Source of the DNA: Xenophilus azovorans DSM 13620 | GTDB taxonomy: Bacteria; Pseudomonadota; Gammaproteobacteria; Burkholderiales; Burkholderiaceae_C | Assembly: GCF_000745855.1 (NCBI RefSeq) | Contig: NZ_JQKD01000035.1 | Span: 1-64,000 of the forward strand | Length of the DNA: 64,000 nt | Direction: 5' to 3' | In this document: piece after piece, positions 55,657 to 64,000 of the stretch | How positions within the stretch are numbered: position 1 is the first letter of the stretch | Layout: every line of letters starts with the position of its first letter | Notes under the pieces: generated by a model | Databases searched by the model: none | Seen by the model: only the letters and a program-made list of their open reading frames with translations | Told to the model about the DNA's origin: nothing | Program-made: the position numbers and the translations under genes

Positions 55657-56841
55657 ATGATCAAGCTCTTCACCCGCCACCTCTACGTGCGCATCTGGCT
55701 GGCCGTGCTGGCCGGCGTGGCCGTGGTCGTGTTGGCCGCGGGCTGGGCCTGGCAGGTGGCCGAGGAGCAGCGCAGCGCGCCGCTGCCGCGCGACGTGACG
55801 CTGCGCAACCCGCAGGACCAGCAGATCGCCACCGGCAAGTCGGTGCGCACCAGCCGGCCGGGCGAGCCGCTGGAGTTCCAGATCACGCTCGATGACGGCC
55901 AGCAGTTCACCATGGAGCTCGGGCCGCGCACCGACCGCCGGCCGACGCCGCCGCCCTGGCTGCATCCGCAGACGGGCATCTTCTGGCTGCTGGGCATGGT
56001 GGGGCTGGCGACGGCGGCGGGGCTGTTCCCGATCGTGCGGCGGCTGACGACGCGCCTGGAAGGCCTGCAGCGCAGCGTGCAGCGCTTCGGCGAGGGCGAC
56101 CTGGCGGTCCGCGCCCCGGCCGACGACGGCGAGGACGAGGTGGCCGACCTGGCGCGCCGCTTCAACGACGCGGCCACGCGCATCGAGCAGCTGGTGCGCT
56201 CGCACAAGTCGCTGCTGGCCAACGCCTCGCACGAGCTGCGCTCGCCGCTCACGCGCATCCGCATGAGCCTGGAGCTGATGGGCCAGCAGCCCAACCCGGC
56301 CGCCAAGGTCGAGATCTCGCGCAGCATCGCCGAACTGGACCAGCTCATCGACGAGATCCTGCTGGCCAGCCGGCTGGACGCGCGCGAGGCCGACATGGGC
56401 ACGATGGAGACGGTGGACCTGATGGGCCTGGCCGCCGAGGAATGCGCCCGCGCGCAGGCGGAGCTGGACATCGCCGAGCGGACCGATCTGGACGCGCTGA
56501 CGGTGCGCGGCGTGCCGCGCCTGCTGCGCCGCGCCATCCGCAACCTGCTGGAGAACGCGCGCCGCTACGGCGCGGGCGAGATCGCGACCGAGCTGTCGGC
56601 CGACGGCGCCCATGCCCGCGTGCGCGTGAACGACCGCGGCCCCGGCGTGCCGGCGGCCCTGCGCGAGCGCATCTTCGAGCCCTTCTATCGGCTGCCGGGC
56701 GCCAGCGAGCGCGAGGGCGGCGTCGGCCTGGGCCTGGCGCTGGTCAAGTCCATCGTGGAGCGGCACGGTGGCCGGGTGCGCTGCGAGGGCCGCGACGGCG
56801 GCGGCGCCAGCTTCGTCATCGAACTGCCCCGGGGGGCCTGA
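55657..56841 (+). CDS. Sensor histidine kinase
   Basis: A 394-residue inner-membrane kinase. Two helices (about 12-30 and 107-126) enclose a periplasmic region of about 75 residues; a HAMP domain follows (127-185). The H-box is ANASHELRSPLTRIR with His192, then N-box NLLENARRYG, and the G-boxes DRGPGVP and GVGLGLALVKSIV. Partner of the response regulator just upstream. The small periplasmic domain shows no known sensor fold by eye. Confidence 0.92.
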   Translation: MIKLFTRHLYVRIWLAVLAGVAVVVLAAGWAWQVAEEQRSAPLPRDVTLRNPQDQQIATGKSVRTSRPGEPLEFQITLDDGQQFTMELGPRTDRRPTPPPWLHPQTGIFWLLGMVGLATAAGLFPIVRRLTTRLEGLQRSVQRFGEGDLAVRAPADDGEDEVADLARRFNDAATRIEQLVRSHKSLLANASHELRSPLTRIRMSLELMGQQPNPAAKVEISRSIAELDQLIDEILLASRLDAREADMGTMETVDLMGLAAEECARAQAELDIAERTDLDALTVRGVPRLLRRAIRNLLENARRYGAGEIATELSADGAHARVRVNDRGPGVPAALRERIFEPFYRLPGASEREGGVGLGLALVKSIVERHGGRVRCEGRDGGGASFVIELPRGA

Positions 56842-56866
56842 CGGGTCCTGAAAGACAATCGCGCCG

Positions 56867-58129
56867 ATGCGCAGATTGCTTCTCCCCCGCGCCGCGGCCT
56901 GCCTGTGGGGCGCGGTGGTGTTCATGCCGGTGGGGCTGAACTACCTCGGCCTCTTCCTCGTCCTGATCTCCTTCCTCTTCGTCGGCGACTGGCGCGAACG
57001 GGCGCGGCGCGTGCGCTCGCACGCGCTGTGGTGGCCGCTGGCAGCGCTGGTGGCATGGCAACTGGTGGTGCTGGCCATCGGCGGGCACTACCCCGAGACG
57101 GGGGTGAACCTGTGGCACGGCCTGCGCGTGCCGCTGACGGTGCTGCTGGCGCTGGCGCTCACGCGCGAGGAGGCGCAGTGGGCGATGCGCGGCTTCCTGG
57201 CCATCGTGGCGGTCAACGTGGCCTACATCGCGGTGTTCTACGGCCTCATCGTGCTGGCGGGCATCACGCCGCCGGTGCCGCCGGGCATCTTCCGCAGCGT
57301 GATCTTCCTGGTGGGCAACAAGTCGATCAACAACGCGCTGCTGTTCACGCTGCTGGGCGCCTGCGCGGCGGCGGTGGGGCTGGCGCTGCTGGCGCGGCAC
57401 CGGCCGTACGCCGCGCTGGCCGCCTTCTGCATCACGGCCATCACGCTGGTGATCATCAACTTCAACCTGGTCTCGCGCACCTCGCTGCTGGCGCTGCTGG
57501 TGGTGATGCCGCTGATCTGCATCCACCAGTGGCGCCGCCAGTGGCGCACGCTGGCGGCGGCGCTGCTGGTGGGCGGCGCGGTGCTGGGCGCGGCGGCCTG
57601 GAAGGCGCCGCAGGGCATCGAGCAGCGCCTGGCGCTGGGCATGCAGGAGATCGAGGCGGCCAAGGCAGGCGCCGTCTCCGAGGGCAGCTGGGTGGTGCGC
57701 TACTACATGTACACCGAGACGGCCCGCATGATCGCCGAGCGCCCGCTGGCGGGCTGGGGCATCGGCGCGTGGAACAGCGAGTGGCGCAAGCGCGGCCCGG
57801 CGCTGCTGGCCGACTACAACATGCCGCACAACGACTACCTGTGGATGGGTTCGCAGACCGGCCTGCCCGGCGCGCTGGCGCTGCTGGCGATGGTGCTGGC
57901 CGGCGTGTGGCAGGGCTGGCGGCGGCCCGACCTCACGGGTCGGCTGGCCTTCGCGTCGATGCTGATCCTGCTGATGGCGACCTGCGCCAACTCGGCCCTG
58001 CGCGACGCGCAGATCGGGCTGTCGCTGCTGTGGATCGCGATGGTGGTGCTGCGCATGGCCGGCGAGGCCGGCATGCCCTGGCTGCCGCTGCTGCCCAAGC
58101 GCTGGCGGGGGACGCTGCAGGAGGCGTGA
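56867..58129 (+). CDS. O-antigen ligase / Wzy-like membrane protein
   Basis: A 420-residue protein with about ten helices. The Wzy_C/RfaL signature is seen as PHNDYLWMGSQTGLPGALALL (in part), preceded by a large periplasmic loop with RPLAGWGIGAWNSEW. Such proteins ligate O-antigen to lipid A core or polymerise surface glycans. No other glycan gene is nearby. It follows the histidine kinase gene by 25 bp; a terminator lies beyond it. Confidence 0.85.
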   Translation: MRRLLLPRAAACLWGAVVFMPVGLNYLGLFLVLISFLFVGDWRERARRVRSHALWWPLAALVAWQLVVLAIGGHYPETGVNLWHGLRVPLTVLLALALTREEAQWAMRGFLAIVAVNVAYIAVFYGLIVLAGITPPVPPGIFRSVIFLVGNKSINNALLFTLLGACAAAVGLALLARHRPYAALAAFCITAITLVIINFNLVSRTSLLALLVVMPLICIHQWRRQWRTLAAALLVGGAVLGAAAWKAPQGIEQRLALGMQEIEAAKAGAVSEGSWVVRYYMYTETARMIAERPLAGWGIGAWNSEWRKRGPALLADYNMPHNDYLWMGSQTGLPGALALLAMVLAGVWQGWRRPDLTGRLAFASMLILLMATCANSALRDAQIGLSLLWIAMVVLRMAGEAGMPWLPLLPKRWRGTLQEA

Positions 58130-58148
58130 GGAAGGCGCGGACCGCAAA

Positions 58149-58179
58149 AGCAAAAGGGCCGCGATGCGGCCCTTTTGCT
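58149..58179. terminator. Bidirectional intrinsic terminator
   Basis: A perfect stem of 14 bp (AGCAAAAGGGCCGC with its complement, 3-nt loop) has A/T runs within both arms. It serves the O-antigen-ligase gene from the left and the zinc-finger gene from the right. Confidence 0.85.
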
Positions 58180-58197
58180 TGAAGCGTCATCCGACGC

Positions 58198-58449
58198 TCA
58201 GTGGTGGTGCCCGAAGTGCTCCCCCGCCTTGAGCCGGTAGACCGTGCCGCAGTACGGGCACTTCGCCTCGCCCGTGCGGGCCACGTCGAGGTACACGCGG
58301 GGGTGGTTGTTCCACAGCTTCATGTCGGCCTTGGGGCTCGGGCAGAAGACGCCGCCCTGGTGGTTCAGGTCCTTGGCGGCGAGTTCCACCAGCGAGCGGC
58401 GCTCGGCGGACTTGACCTGGTCGACGAGGGAACTGTTCGATGCGGACAT
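58198..58449 (-). CDS. Zinc-finger (CHCC) domain protein
   Basis: An 83-residue protein. A Cys/His set at the C-terminal half (GVFCPSP, KCPYCGTVYRL, GEHFGHHH) fits the small zf-CHCC family also seen in a mitochondrial complex I subunit. In betaproteobacteria it commonly lies next to ilvE, as here (13 bp after it). The function is unknown. Confidence 0.85.
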   Translation of the reverse strand: MSASNSSLVDQVKSAERRSLVELAAKDLNHQGGVFCPSPKADMKLWNNHPRVYLDVARTGEAKCPYCGTVYRLKAGEHFGHHH

Positions 58450-58462
58450 GGGACCTCTCGGA

Positions 58463-59398
58463 TCAGACCTTGGTGAGCCAGTGGGCGTACTTGGGGTTCT
58501 TGCCGTTCACGATGTCGAAGAAGGCGCTCTGCACCTTCTCCGTCACCGGGCCGCGCGAGCCGATGCCGATCTGCACGCGGTCCAGCTCGCGGATGGGCGT
58601 CACCTCGGCGGCGGTGCCGGTGAAGAAGGCCTCGTCGGCGATGTAGACCTCGTCGCGGGTGATGCGCTTTTGCACCACCTCGATGCCGAGGTCCTTGGCG
58701 ATGTGCAGCACCGTGTTGCGGGTGATGCCGTTGAGCGCGCCGGCCGACAGGTCGGGCGTGTAGATCACGCCGCCCTTGACGACGAAGATGTTCTCGCCCG
58801 CACCCTCGGAGACGAAGCCGGCCGAATCCAGCAGCAGGGCCTCGTCGTAGCCGTCTTCCGTGGCCTCCATGTTGGCCAGGATGGAGTTGCTGTAGTTGCT
58901 CACCGCCTTGGCCTGCGTCATGGTGATGTTGACGTGGTGGCGGGTGTAGCTGCTGGTCTTGACGCGGATGCCGCGCTTCATGCCTTCCTCGCCCAGGTAG
59001 GCGCCCCAGGCCCAGGCCGCGACCATGGTGTGGATGGTGTTGCCCTTGGGGCTCACGCCCAGCTTCTCGGAGCCGATCCACACCAGCGGGCGCAGGTAGC
59101 AGCTTTCCAGCTTGTTCTCGCGCACCACCTGCTTCTGCGCCTCGTTCACCTGCTCCCTGGAGAAGGGAATGTTCATGCGCAGGATCTTGGCGCTGTTGAA
59201 CAGGCGCTCGGTGTGCTCTTCCAGGCGGAAGATCGCGGTGCCGTTGACGGTGTTGTAGGCGCGCACGCCCTCGAAGACGCCGCAGCCGTAGTGCAGGGTG
59301 TGGGTCAGGACGTGGATCTTCGCGTCGCGCCAGTCGACGAGTTCTCCGTCCATCCAGATCTTGCCGTCGCGGTCGGCCAGCGAGGGAATCGCGCTCAT
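58463..59398 (-). CDS. ilvE: Branched-chain amino acid aminotransferase
   Basis: PLP enzyme for the last step of leucine, isoleucine and valine synthesis, 311 residues. The probable Schiff-base Lys lies in MTQAKAVSNYSNS. Other family segments are HYGCGVFEGVRAYNT, the TSSYTRHHVN region and the phosphate-binding GALNGITRNTV. It starts MSAIPSLADRDGKIWMDGE (in part). It is followed by the zinc-finger gene on the same transcript and divergent from rdgC. Confidence 0.95.
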   Translation of the reverse strand: MSAIPSLADRDGKIWMDGELVDWRDAKIHVLTHTLHYGCGVFEGVRAYNTVNGTAIFRLEEHTERLFNSAKILRMNIPFSREQVNEAQKQVVRENKLESCYLRPLVWIGSEKLGVSPKGNTIHTMVAAWAWGAYLGEEGMKRGIRVKTSSYTRHHVNITMTQAKAVSNYSNSILANMEATEDGYDEALLLDSAGFVSEGAGENIFVVKGGVIYTPDLSAGALNGITRNTVLHIAKDLGIEVVQKRITRDEVYIADEAFFTGTAAEVTPIRELDRVQIGIGSRGPVTEKVQSAFFDIVNGKNPKYAHWLTKV

Positions 59399-59542
59399 GA
59401 GTTGTCCTTGGGGGTGGCTTCGGGGGAAGCCGGCGATTTTACGGCGCGGGGCGCCGCCGGGCTTTACCGGTGCTTACCGCCGGCCGGCCGCGGCGTGCAC
59501 GCACAATCGCCCCCTTTCGCTTCTGCTCTCCCTCGTACCGCC

Positions 59543-60520
59543 GTGCCCCGCTTCAAGAACGCCCTCGCCTTCCGCATCGAACCCTCCTGGAACCCCGACT
59601 TCGACGCCGCCCAGCAGCAGCTCGACGGCCTGCGCTTCGTGCCCTGCGGCCCCTCGCAGGAGTCCTCCACCGGCTGGGTGCCGCCGCGGGGCGCCGAACA
59701 TGGCCTGCTGCTCGAATCGGTGGGCGGCCAGTGGCTGCTCGAATACATGATCGAGAGCAAGACGCTGCCCGCCTCGGTGATCCGCCGCAAGGTGGACGAG
59801 CGCTGCGCCCAGATCGAGGCGCAGACCGGCCGCGCGCCCGGCAAGAAGGAGAAGAAGCAGATCAAGGAGGACGTGACGCAGGAACTGCTGCCGCTGGCCT
59901 TCACCCGCCATGCGCGCGTCGCCGTGTGGATCGACCCGCAGGCCCGCCGGCTGACGCTGGACACCTCCAACCAGGCCCGCGCCGACGCCGTGGTGACGGC
60001 GCTGGTGCAGGGGCTGGACGGCTTCGCCGTGGCGGCCTTCCACACCCAGGTGGAGCCGGCCAGCGCCATGGCCGGCTGGCTGGCCACGCAGGAGCCGCCG
60101 GCCGGCTTCACCATCGACCGCGAGTGCGAGCTCAAGGCCACCGACGACTCCAAGGCGGTGGTGCGCTACGCCAAGCACCCGCTGGACATCGACGAGGTGC
60201 GCGGCCACATCGAGGCCGGCAAGCGTCCGACGCGGCTGGCGATGACCTGGGAGGACCGCGTCTCCTTCGAGCTGACCGAGGGCATGCAGCTGCGCAAGCT
60301 GCAGTTCCTGGAAGGCGTGTTCGACGGCGGCGGCAGCGACGCCAAGCAGGGCGACGAAGGCTTCGACGCCGACGCCGCCATCGTCACCGGCGAACTGGGC
60401 GCGCTGCTGCCGGCGCTGATGGAGGCGCTGGGCGGTGAGATGGCGATGGGCCAGCCGGCGCCGAAGGCCGAGGCCGCACCGGCGGAAGCGTCGGCGCAGA
60501 CCGAGGACGCCCCGTTCTAG
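59543..60520 (+). CDS. rdgC: Recombination-associated protein RdgC
   Basis: Ring-shaped DNA-binding protein that restrains RecA and may help replication, 325 residues from a GTG start (PRFKNALAFRIEPSWN). Recognisable stretches are LLEYMIESKTLPASVIRRKVDE and GKKEKKQIKEDV, typical of RdgC (each in part). The C-terminal 45 residues are acidic and Ala-rich, probably disordered. It is divergent from ilvE and convergent with the radA-partner gene. Confidence 0.93.
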   Translation: MPRFKNALAFRIEPSWNPDFDAAQQQLDGLRFVPCGPSQESSTGWVPPRGAEHGLLLESVGGQWLLEYMIESKTLPASVIRRKVDERCAQIEAQTGRAPGKKEKKQIKEDVTQELLPLAFTRHARVAVWIDPQARRLTLDTSNQARADAVVTALVQGLDGFAVAAFHTQVEPASAMAGWLATQEPPAGFTIDRECELKATDDSKAVVRYAKHPLDIDEVRGHIEAGKRPTRLAMTWEDRVSFELTEGMQLRKLQFLEGVFDGGGSDAKQGDEGFDADAAIVTGELGALLPALMEALGGEMAMGQPAPKAEAAPAEASAQTEDAPF

Positions 60521-60533
60521 GCGCGGCGCCTGC

Positions 60534-60976
60534 TCAGGCCGGCGGCAGCGCCGCGTTTTCTCCCTTTTCCTCCTCGGCCGATTCCTGCGGCGGCTCGGGC
60601 CGGGTCAGCGCCCACTGCACCAGCTTGCCTTCGGCGAAGGTGGCGTCCACGTACGAGCCGCCGCCGTCGGCCCAGCGATAAACCTCCGGCTGCTCGTCGC
60701 GCGGCGAACGCAGCTCGCCGAGCGAGCGCGTCATGGCGATCACGTGCAGCAGCGTCATCTTCGGCTTGAGCTTGGCGTTGAGCATCACGGCGCTGCCGAT
60801 GTAGCCGATGGGCCGGTCGGCGGCACGGCGCATGACCTGCATGGTGCGCGTGAAGTGCAGCAGCAGGAACATGACGATGCCACCGGCGACGGCCGCCACG
60901 CCGCTCCAGCCCCACGAGCGGTAGCCGACGATCAACAGGACGAGGCCGCCGAGCGGCACCAGGATTTGCTGCAGAT

Positions 60977-60980
<4 letters not shown>
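60534..60980 (-). CDS. Small membrane protein downstream of radA
   Basis: A 148-residue protein. Two hydrophobic segments at the N-terminus (ILVPLGGLVLLIVGYRSWGW and VAGGIVMFLLLHF) are followed by a soluble domain that I do not recognise (VMLNAKLKPKMTLLHVIAMT, then SLGELRSPRDEQPEVYRW). The tail is acidic. It starts in the stop codon of radA (ATGA), so it is translationally coupled to it. Function unknown. Confidence 0.8.
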
Positions 60981-62389
<1,409 letters not shown>

Positions 62390-62394
62390 GCTTG

Positions 62395-62988
62395 TCAATC
62401 GAGGGGGATGCGGTAGCGCAGCTCGGTGTGGTCGCCGTACGGCGCCGGCGTCGCGAAAGACTCGACGAAGCGGCCGCCGCACTTCTCGATCACGCGCTGC
62501 GAGGCGATGTTGTCCGGCTGCGTCGTCAGCTCCAGGTAGCCCATGCCGGCCAGCAGGTCCGTGGAGCGCAACTCGCGCAGCAGCGTCTGCAGCGCGAAGC
62601 TGGCGACGCCGCGCCTGCGGTGCCACGGCACCACGCCGTAGCCGATGTGGCCCAGGCAGTAGGGCGGCAGCGCCGAGGTGCCGCGCGCGAACCGGAAGCC
62701 GATGGAGCCGAGGAAGGCGGGCGCAGGGCCGTCCGCTTCCGTTTCCAGGACCCAGCGCCGGAAGCCGGGCAGGCGGGGCACCGCCGAGCCGTCGGGCATG
62801 CGCAGGTCGCCGCCGCGGGCGTCGAGGTCGTCCAGGCCCGCCACGAACCCGGCGGGGTCGGCCTCGATCCGCTCCAGCTCCTGGCGCCGGGCCTGCTCGG
62901 GCGAGAGGTTGTCCGGCGACCAGCCGCGCAGCAGGGCGTCCCGGTAGCTGCCGAGCAGCGGCACGGTGGGAGTGGCCAGGATGTACAT
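62395..62988 (-). CDS. GNAT-family N-acetyltransferase
   Basis: A 197-residue GNAT enzyme. The acetyl-CoA motif is VVPWHRRRGVASFALQTLL; a motif-B region follows (LTTQPDNIASQRVIEKCGGRF). Similar proteins acetylate amino acids or small molecules; the substrate is unknown. It is 5 bp upstream of radA on the same strand and probably shares its transcript. The divergent hpaR operator lies upstream. Confidence 0.88.
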   Translation of the reverse strand: MYILATPTVPLLGSYRDALLRGWSPDNLSPEQARRQELERIEADPAGFVAGLDDLDARGGDLRMPDGSAVPRLPGFRRWVLETEADGPAPAFLGSIGFRFARGTSALPPYCLGHIGYGVVPWHRRRGVASFALQTLLRELRSTDLLAGMGYLELTTQPDNIASQRVIEKCGGRFVESFATPAPYGDHTELRYRIPLD

Positions 62989-63040
62989 CCGGTGATTATC
63001 GAGACACAGGGGTAACTACCTAGACGCTGCATCCGATCTA

Positions 63041-63058
63041 TATTTAATATGTTAAATA
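63041..63058. promoter_or_regulatory. Candidate HpaR operator
   Basis: A perfect dyad TATTTAA-TATG-TTAAATA stands out in this GC-rich DNA, 24 bp before the hpaR start. MarR-family repressors bind such AT-rich palindromes of 16 to 20 bp. It probably represses hpaR, hpaG and the rest of the operon until the aromatic substrate is present. Confidence 0.7.
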
Positions 63059-63082
63059 AATCGACGAAGCCAGCCTCCTGCC

Positions 63083-63565
63083 GTGACCCACACGTCCTTC
63101 GCGCACCGCAACCTGCCGCGCCTGCTCCTGCAGGCGCGCGAGGCCGTGATGGCCCACACCCGGCCCAGCCTGCGCGAGCAGCAGTTGTCGGACCAGCAGT
63201 GGCGCGTGCTGCGCGTGCTGCGCGTGCTGGGCGAGCACGGCGCGGTGGAGACGGGCCGCGTCGCGCGCGAGGCCTTCATCCTGGGCCCCAGCCTCACCGG
63301 CGTGCTGGCGCGCATGGAGCGCGACGGGCTGATCACCCGCCACCGCGACGCCGCCGACCAGCGCCGCACCGTCATCGAGGCCACGCCGCAGGGCAAGCGG
63401 CTGGTGCGGCGGCTGTCGACCACCATCGAGGCGCACTACCAGTGGCTGGAGCGCTCGCTCGGCAAGACCAAGCTGTCGCAGCTCTACGCCCTGCTGGACG
63501 ACCTGATCGCCCTCGAACAACCCGCGCCGGCGCCTGCCACGCTGGCGGAGGAAGCCAAGGAATGA
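63083..63565 (+). CDS. hpaR: HpaR-type MarR-family repressor of homoprotocatechuate degradation
   Basis: A 160-residue regulator from a GTG start. The winged helix spans about 37-110 (LSDQQWRVLRVLRVLGEHG, then ILGPSLTGVLARMERDGLI, with the wing RHRDAADQRRTVIEATPQG). The N-terminal segment RNLPRLLLQAREAVM is typical of HpaR. It overlaps hpaG by ATGA. HpaR represses the 4-hydroxyphenylacetate/homoprotocatechuate pathway and releases DNA on binding substrate. Confidence 0.9.
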   Translation: MTHTSFAHRNLPRLLLQAREAVMAHTRPSLREQQLSDQQWRVLRVLRVLGEHGAVETGRVAREAFILGPSLTGVLARMERDGLITRHRDAADQRRTVIEATPQGKRLVRRLSTTIEAHYQWLERSLGKTKLSQLYALLDDLIALEQPAPAPATLAEEAKE

Positions 63566-64000
63566 GTTTTCTACCCACCGGCACGGTGTACGGCGTGCTG
63601 CTGAACTTCCGCGCCGAATTCGACGCACTGGCGCCACGGATGCACGAGCCGCCCTACAAGGCGCCGCCGAAGGCGCCCGTGCTCTACGTCAAGACCGCCA
63701 ACACCTGGACGCCCTCGGGCGGCGCCATCGCGGTGCCCGCGCGCGTGCCCGAGGTGGAGGTCGGCGCCACCATCGGCATGGTGTTCGGCGAGGCCGGGCG
63801 CGTGGCGGGCTACGTGCTGATGAACGACCTCTCGGTGCCGCACGCCAGCTTCTTCCGCCCGCCCGTCAAGTTCAAGTGCCTCGACGGCTTCCTGGGCATC
63901 GGCCCGGCGCTGCGCGAAGGCGGTGATCCGGACGGCTTCTCGCTCGAAGTGCGCATCGACGGCGAGCTGCGCCACACGGCCGACTTCTCGCAGCTGGTGC
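63562..64000 (+). CDS. hpaG: HpaG-type fumarylacetoacetate hydrolase-family enzyme, N-terminal part
   Basis: Runs off the window after 146 codons. The start MSFLPTGTVYGVLLNFRAEF overlaps the hpaR stop. It has features of the HpaG decarboxylase/isomerase, one half of the bifunctional 5-oxopent-3-ene-1,2,5-tricarboxylate decarboxylase: KAPVLYVKTANTWTP, VEVGATIGMVFG and GYVLMNDLSVPH (metal-site region). Homoprotocatechuate meta-cleavage genes presumably continue beyond 64000. The metal-binding residues in the next part cannot be seen. Confidence 0.85.
   Translation, partial: MSFLPTGTVYGVLLNFRAEFDALAPRMHEPPYKAPPKAPVLYVKTANTWTPSGGAIAVPARVPEVEVGATIGMVFGEAGRVAGYVLMNDLSVPHASFFRPPVKFKCLDGFLGIGPALREGGDPDGFSLEVRIDGELRHTADFSQLV

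Overview
The window is GC-rich chromosomal DNA (by eye roughly 70% G+C) from a betaproteobacterium of the order Burkholderiales, most like the Comamonadaceae (Variovorax/Ramlibacter/Acidovorax relatives). The assignment is an inference. It rests on the rpsL-rpsG-fusA-tuf order, the mreB/gatCAB divergence, tandem DUF4148 proteins, the Mg-type HemB, and hairpin repeats resembling those dispersed in this group. I see no prophage, insertion sequence, CRISPR array, rRNA or tRNA. Genes are densely packed and many neighbours overlap by ATGA.

Layout. 1-4.2 kb: the str operon on the minus strand, with a clear sigma70 promoter. 4.2-8.2 kb: minus-strand genes for a penicillin-binding carboxypeptidase, an alpha/beta hydrolase, a 2Fe-2S ferredoxin, a VanZ-like membrane protein and HemJ, interrupted by a palindrome of about 160 bp. 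8.2-10.7 kb: a strong small-RNA candidate between hemJ and hemB, then hemB and a CorA-type channel. 10.8-16.5 kb: two DUF4148 proteins, a LysR regulator and small metabolic enzymes. 16.5-20.6 kb: a complete MCE-type lipid ABC transporter (STAS-MlaE permease, ATPase, MlaD protein, auxiliary lipoprotein) plus an acetyltransferase. 20.7-25.7 kb: a LysR regulator divergent from mmsA, a RHH/ParE-type toxin-antitoxin pair and a GMC oxidoreductase. 26-31.4 kb: a TSUP transporter, then the rod-shape genes mreB-mreC-mreD-mrdA. 31.6-34.9 kb: gatCAB. 35-37.1 kb: pyrE and xth facing away from each other with 15 bp between starts.

37.1-38.4 kb holds a candidate two-gene toxin-antitoxin or defence unit: an AbiEii-like nucleotidyltransferase with an XRE regulator, under a promoter whose spacer is a perfect palindrome. 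39.1-49.5 kb looks like a sulfur-scavenging island. It has a CysB/SsuR-type regulator, two divergent TauD-family dioxygenases, a CUT1-type ABC importer and an SsuABC-type importer, with a shared 19-bp motif upstream of the regulator and of one dioxygenase. 49.5-58.1 kb: a hemolysin-III protein, an M48 protease, an AmpG-like permease, a ketosynthase/chain-length-factor pair of aryl-polyene type without the rest of its pathway, a two-component system and an O-antigen-ligase-like protein. 58.2-63 kb: a zinc-finger protein, ilvE, rdgC, radA and its small membrane partner, and an acetyltransferase. The window ends inside a homoprotocatechuate operon (hpaR, hpaG) preceded by a perfect MarR-type operator.

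The items most worth following are the hemJ-hemB small RNA with an anti-Shine-Dalgarno loop, the AbiEii/XRE pair, the two-dioxygenase sulfur island, and the orphan ketosynthase pair.
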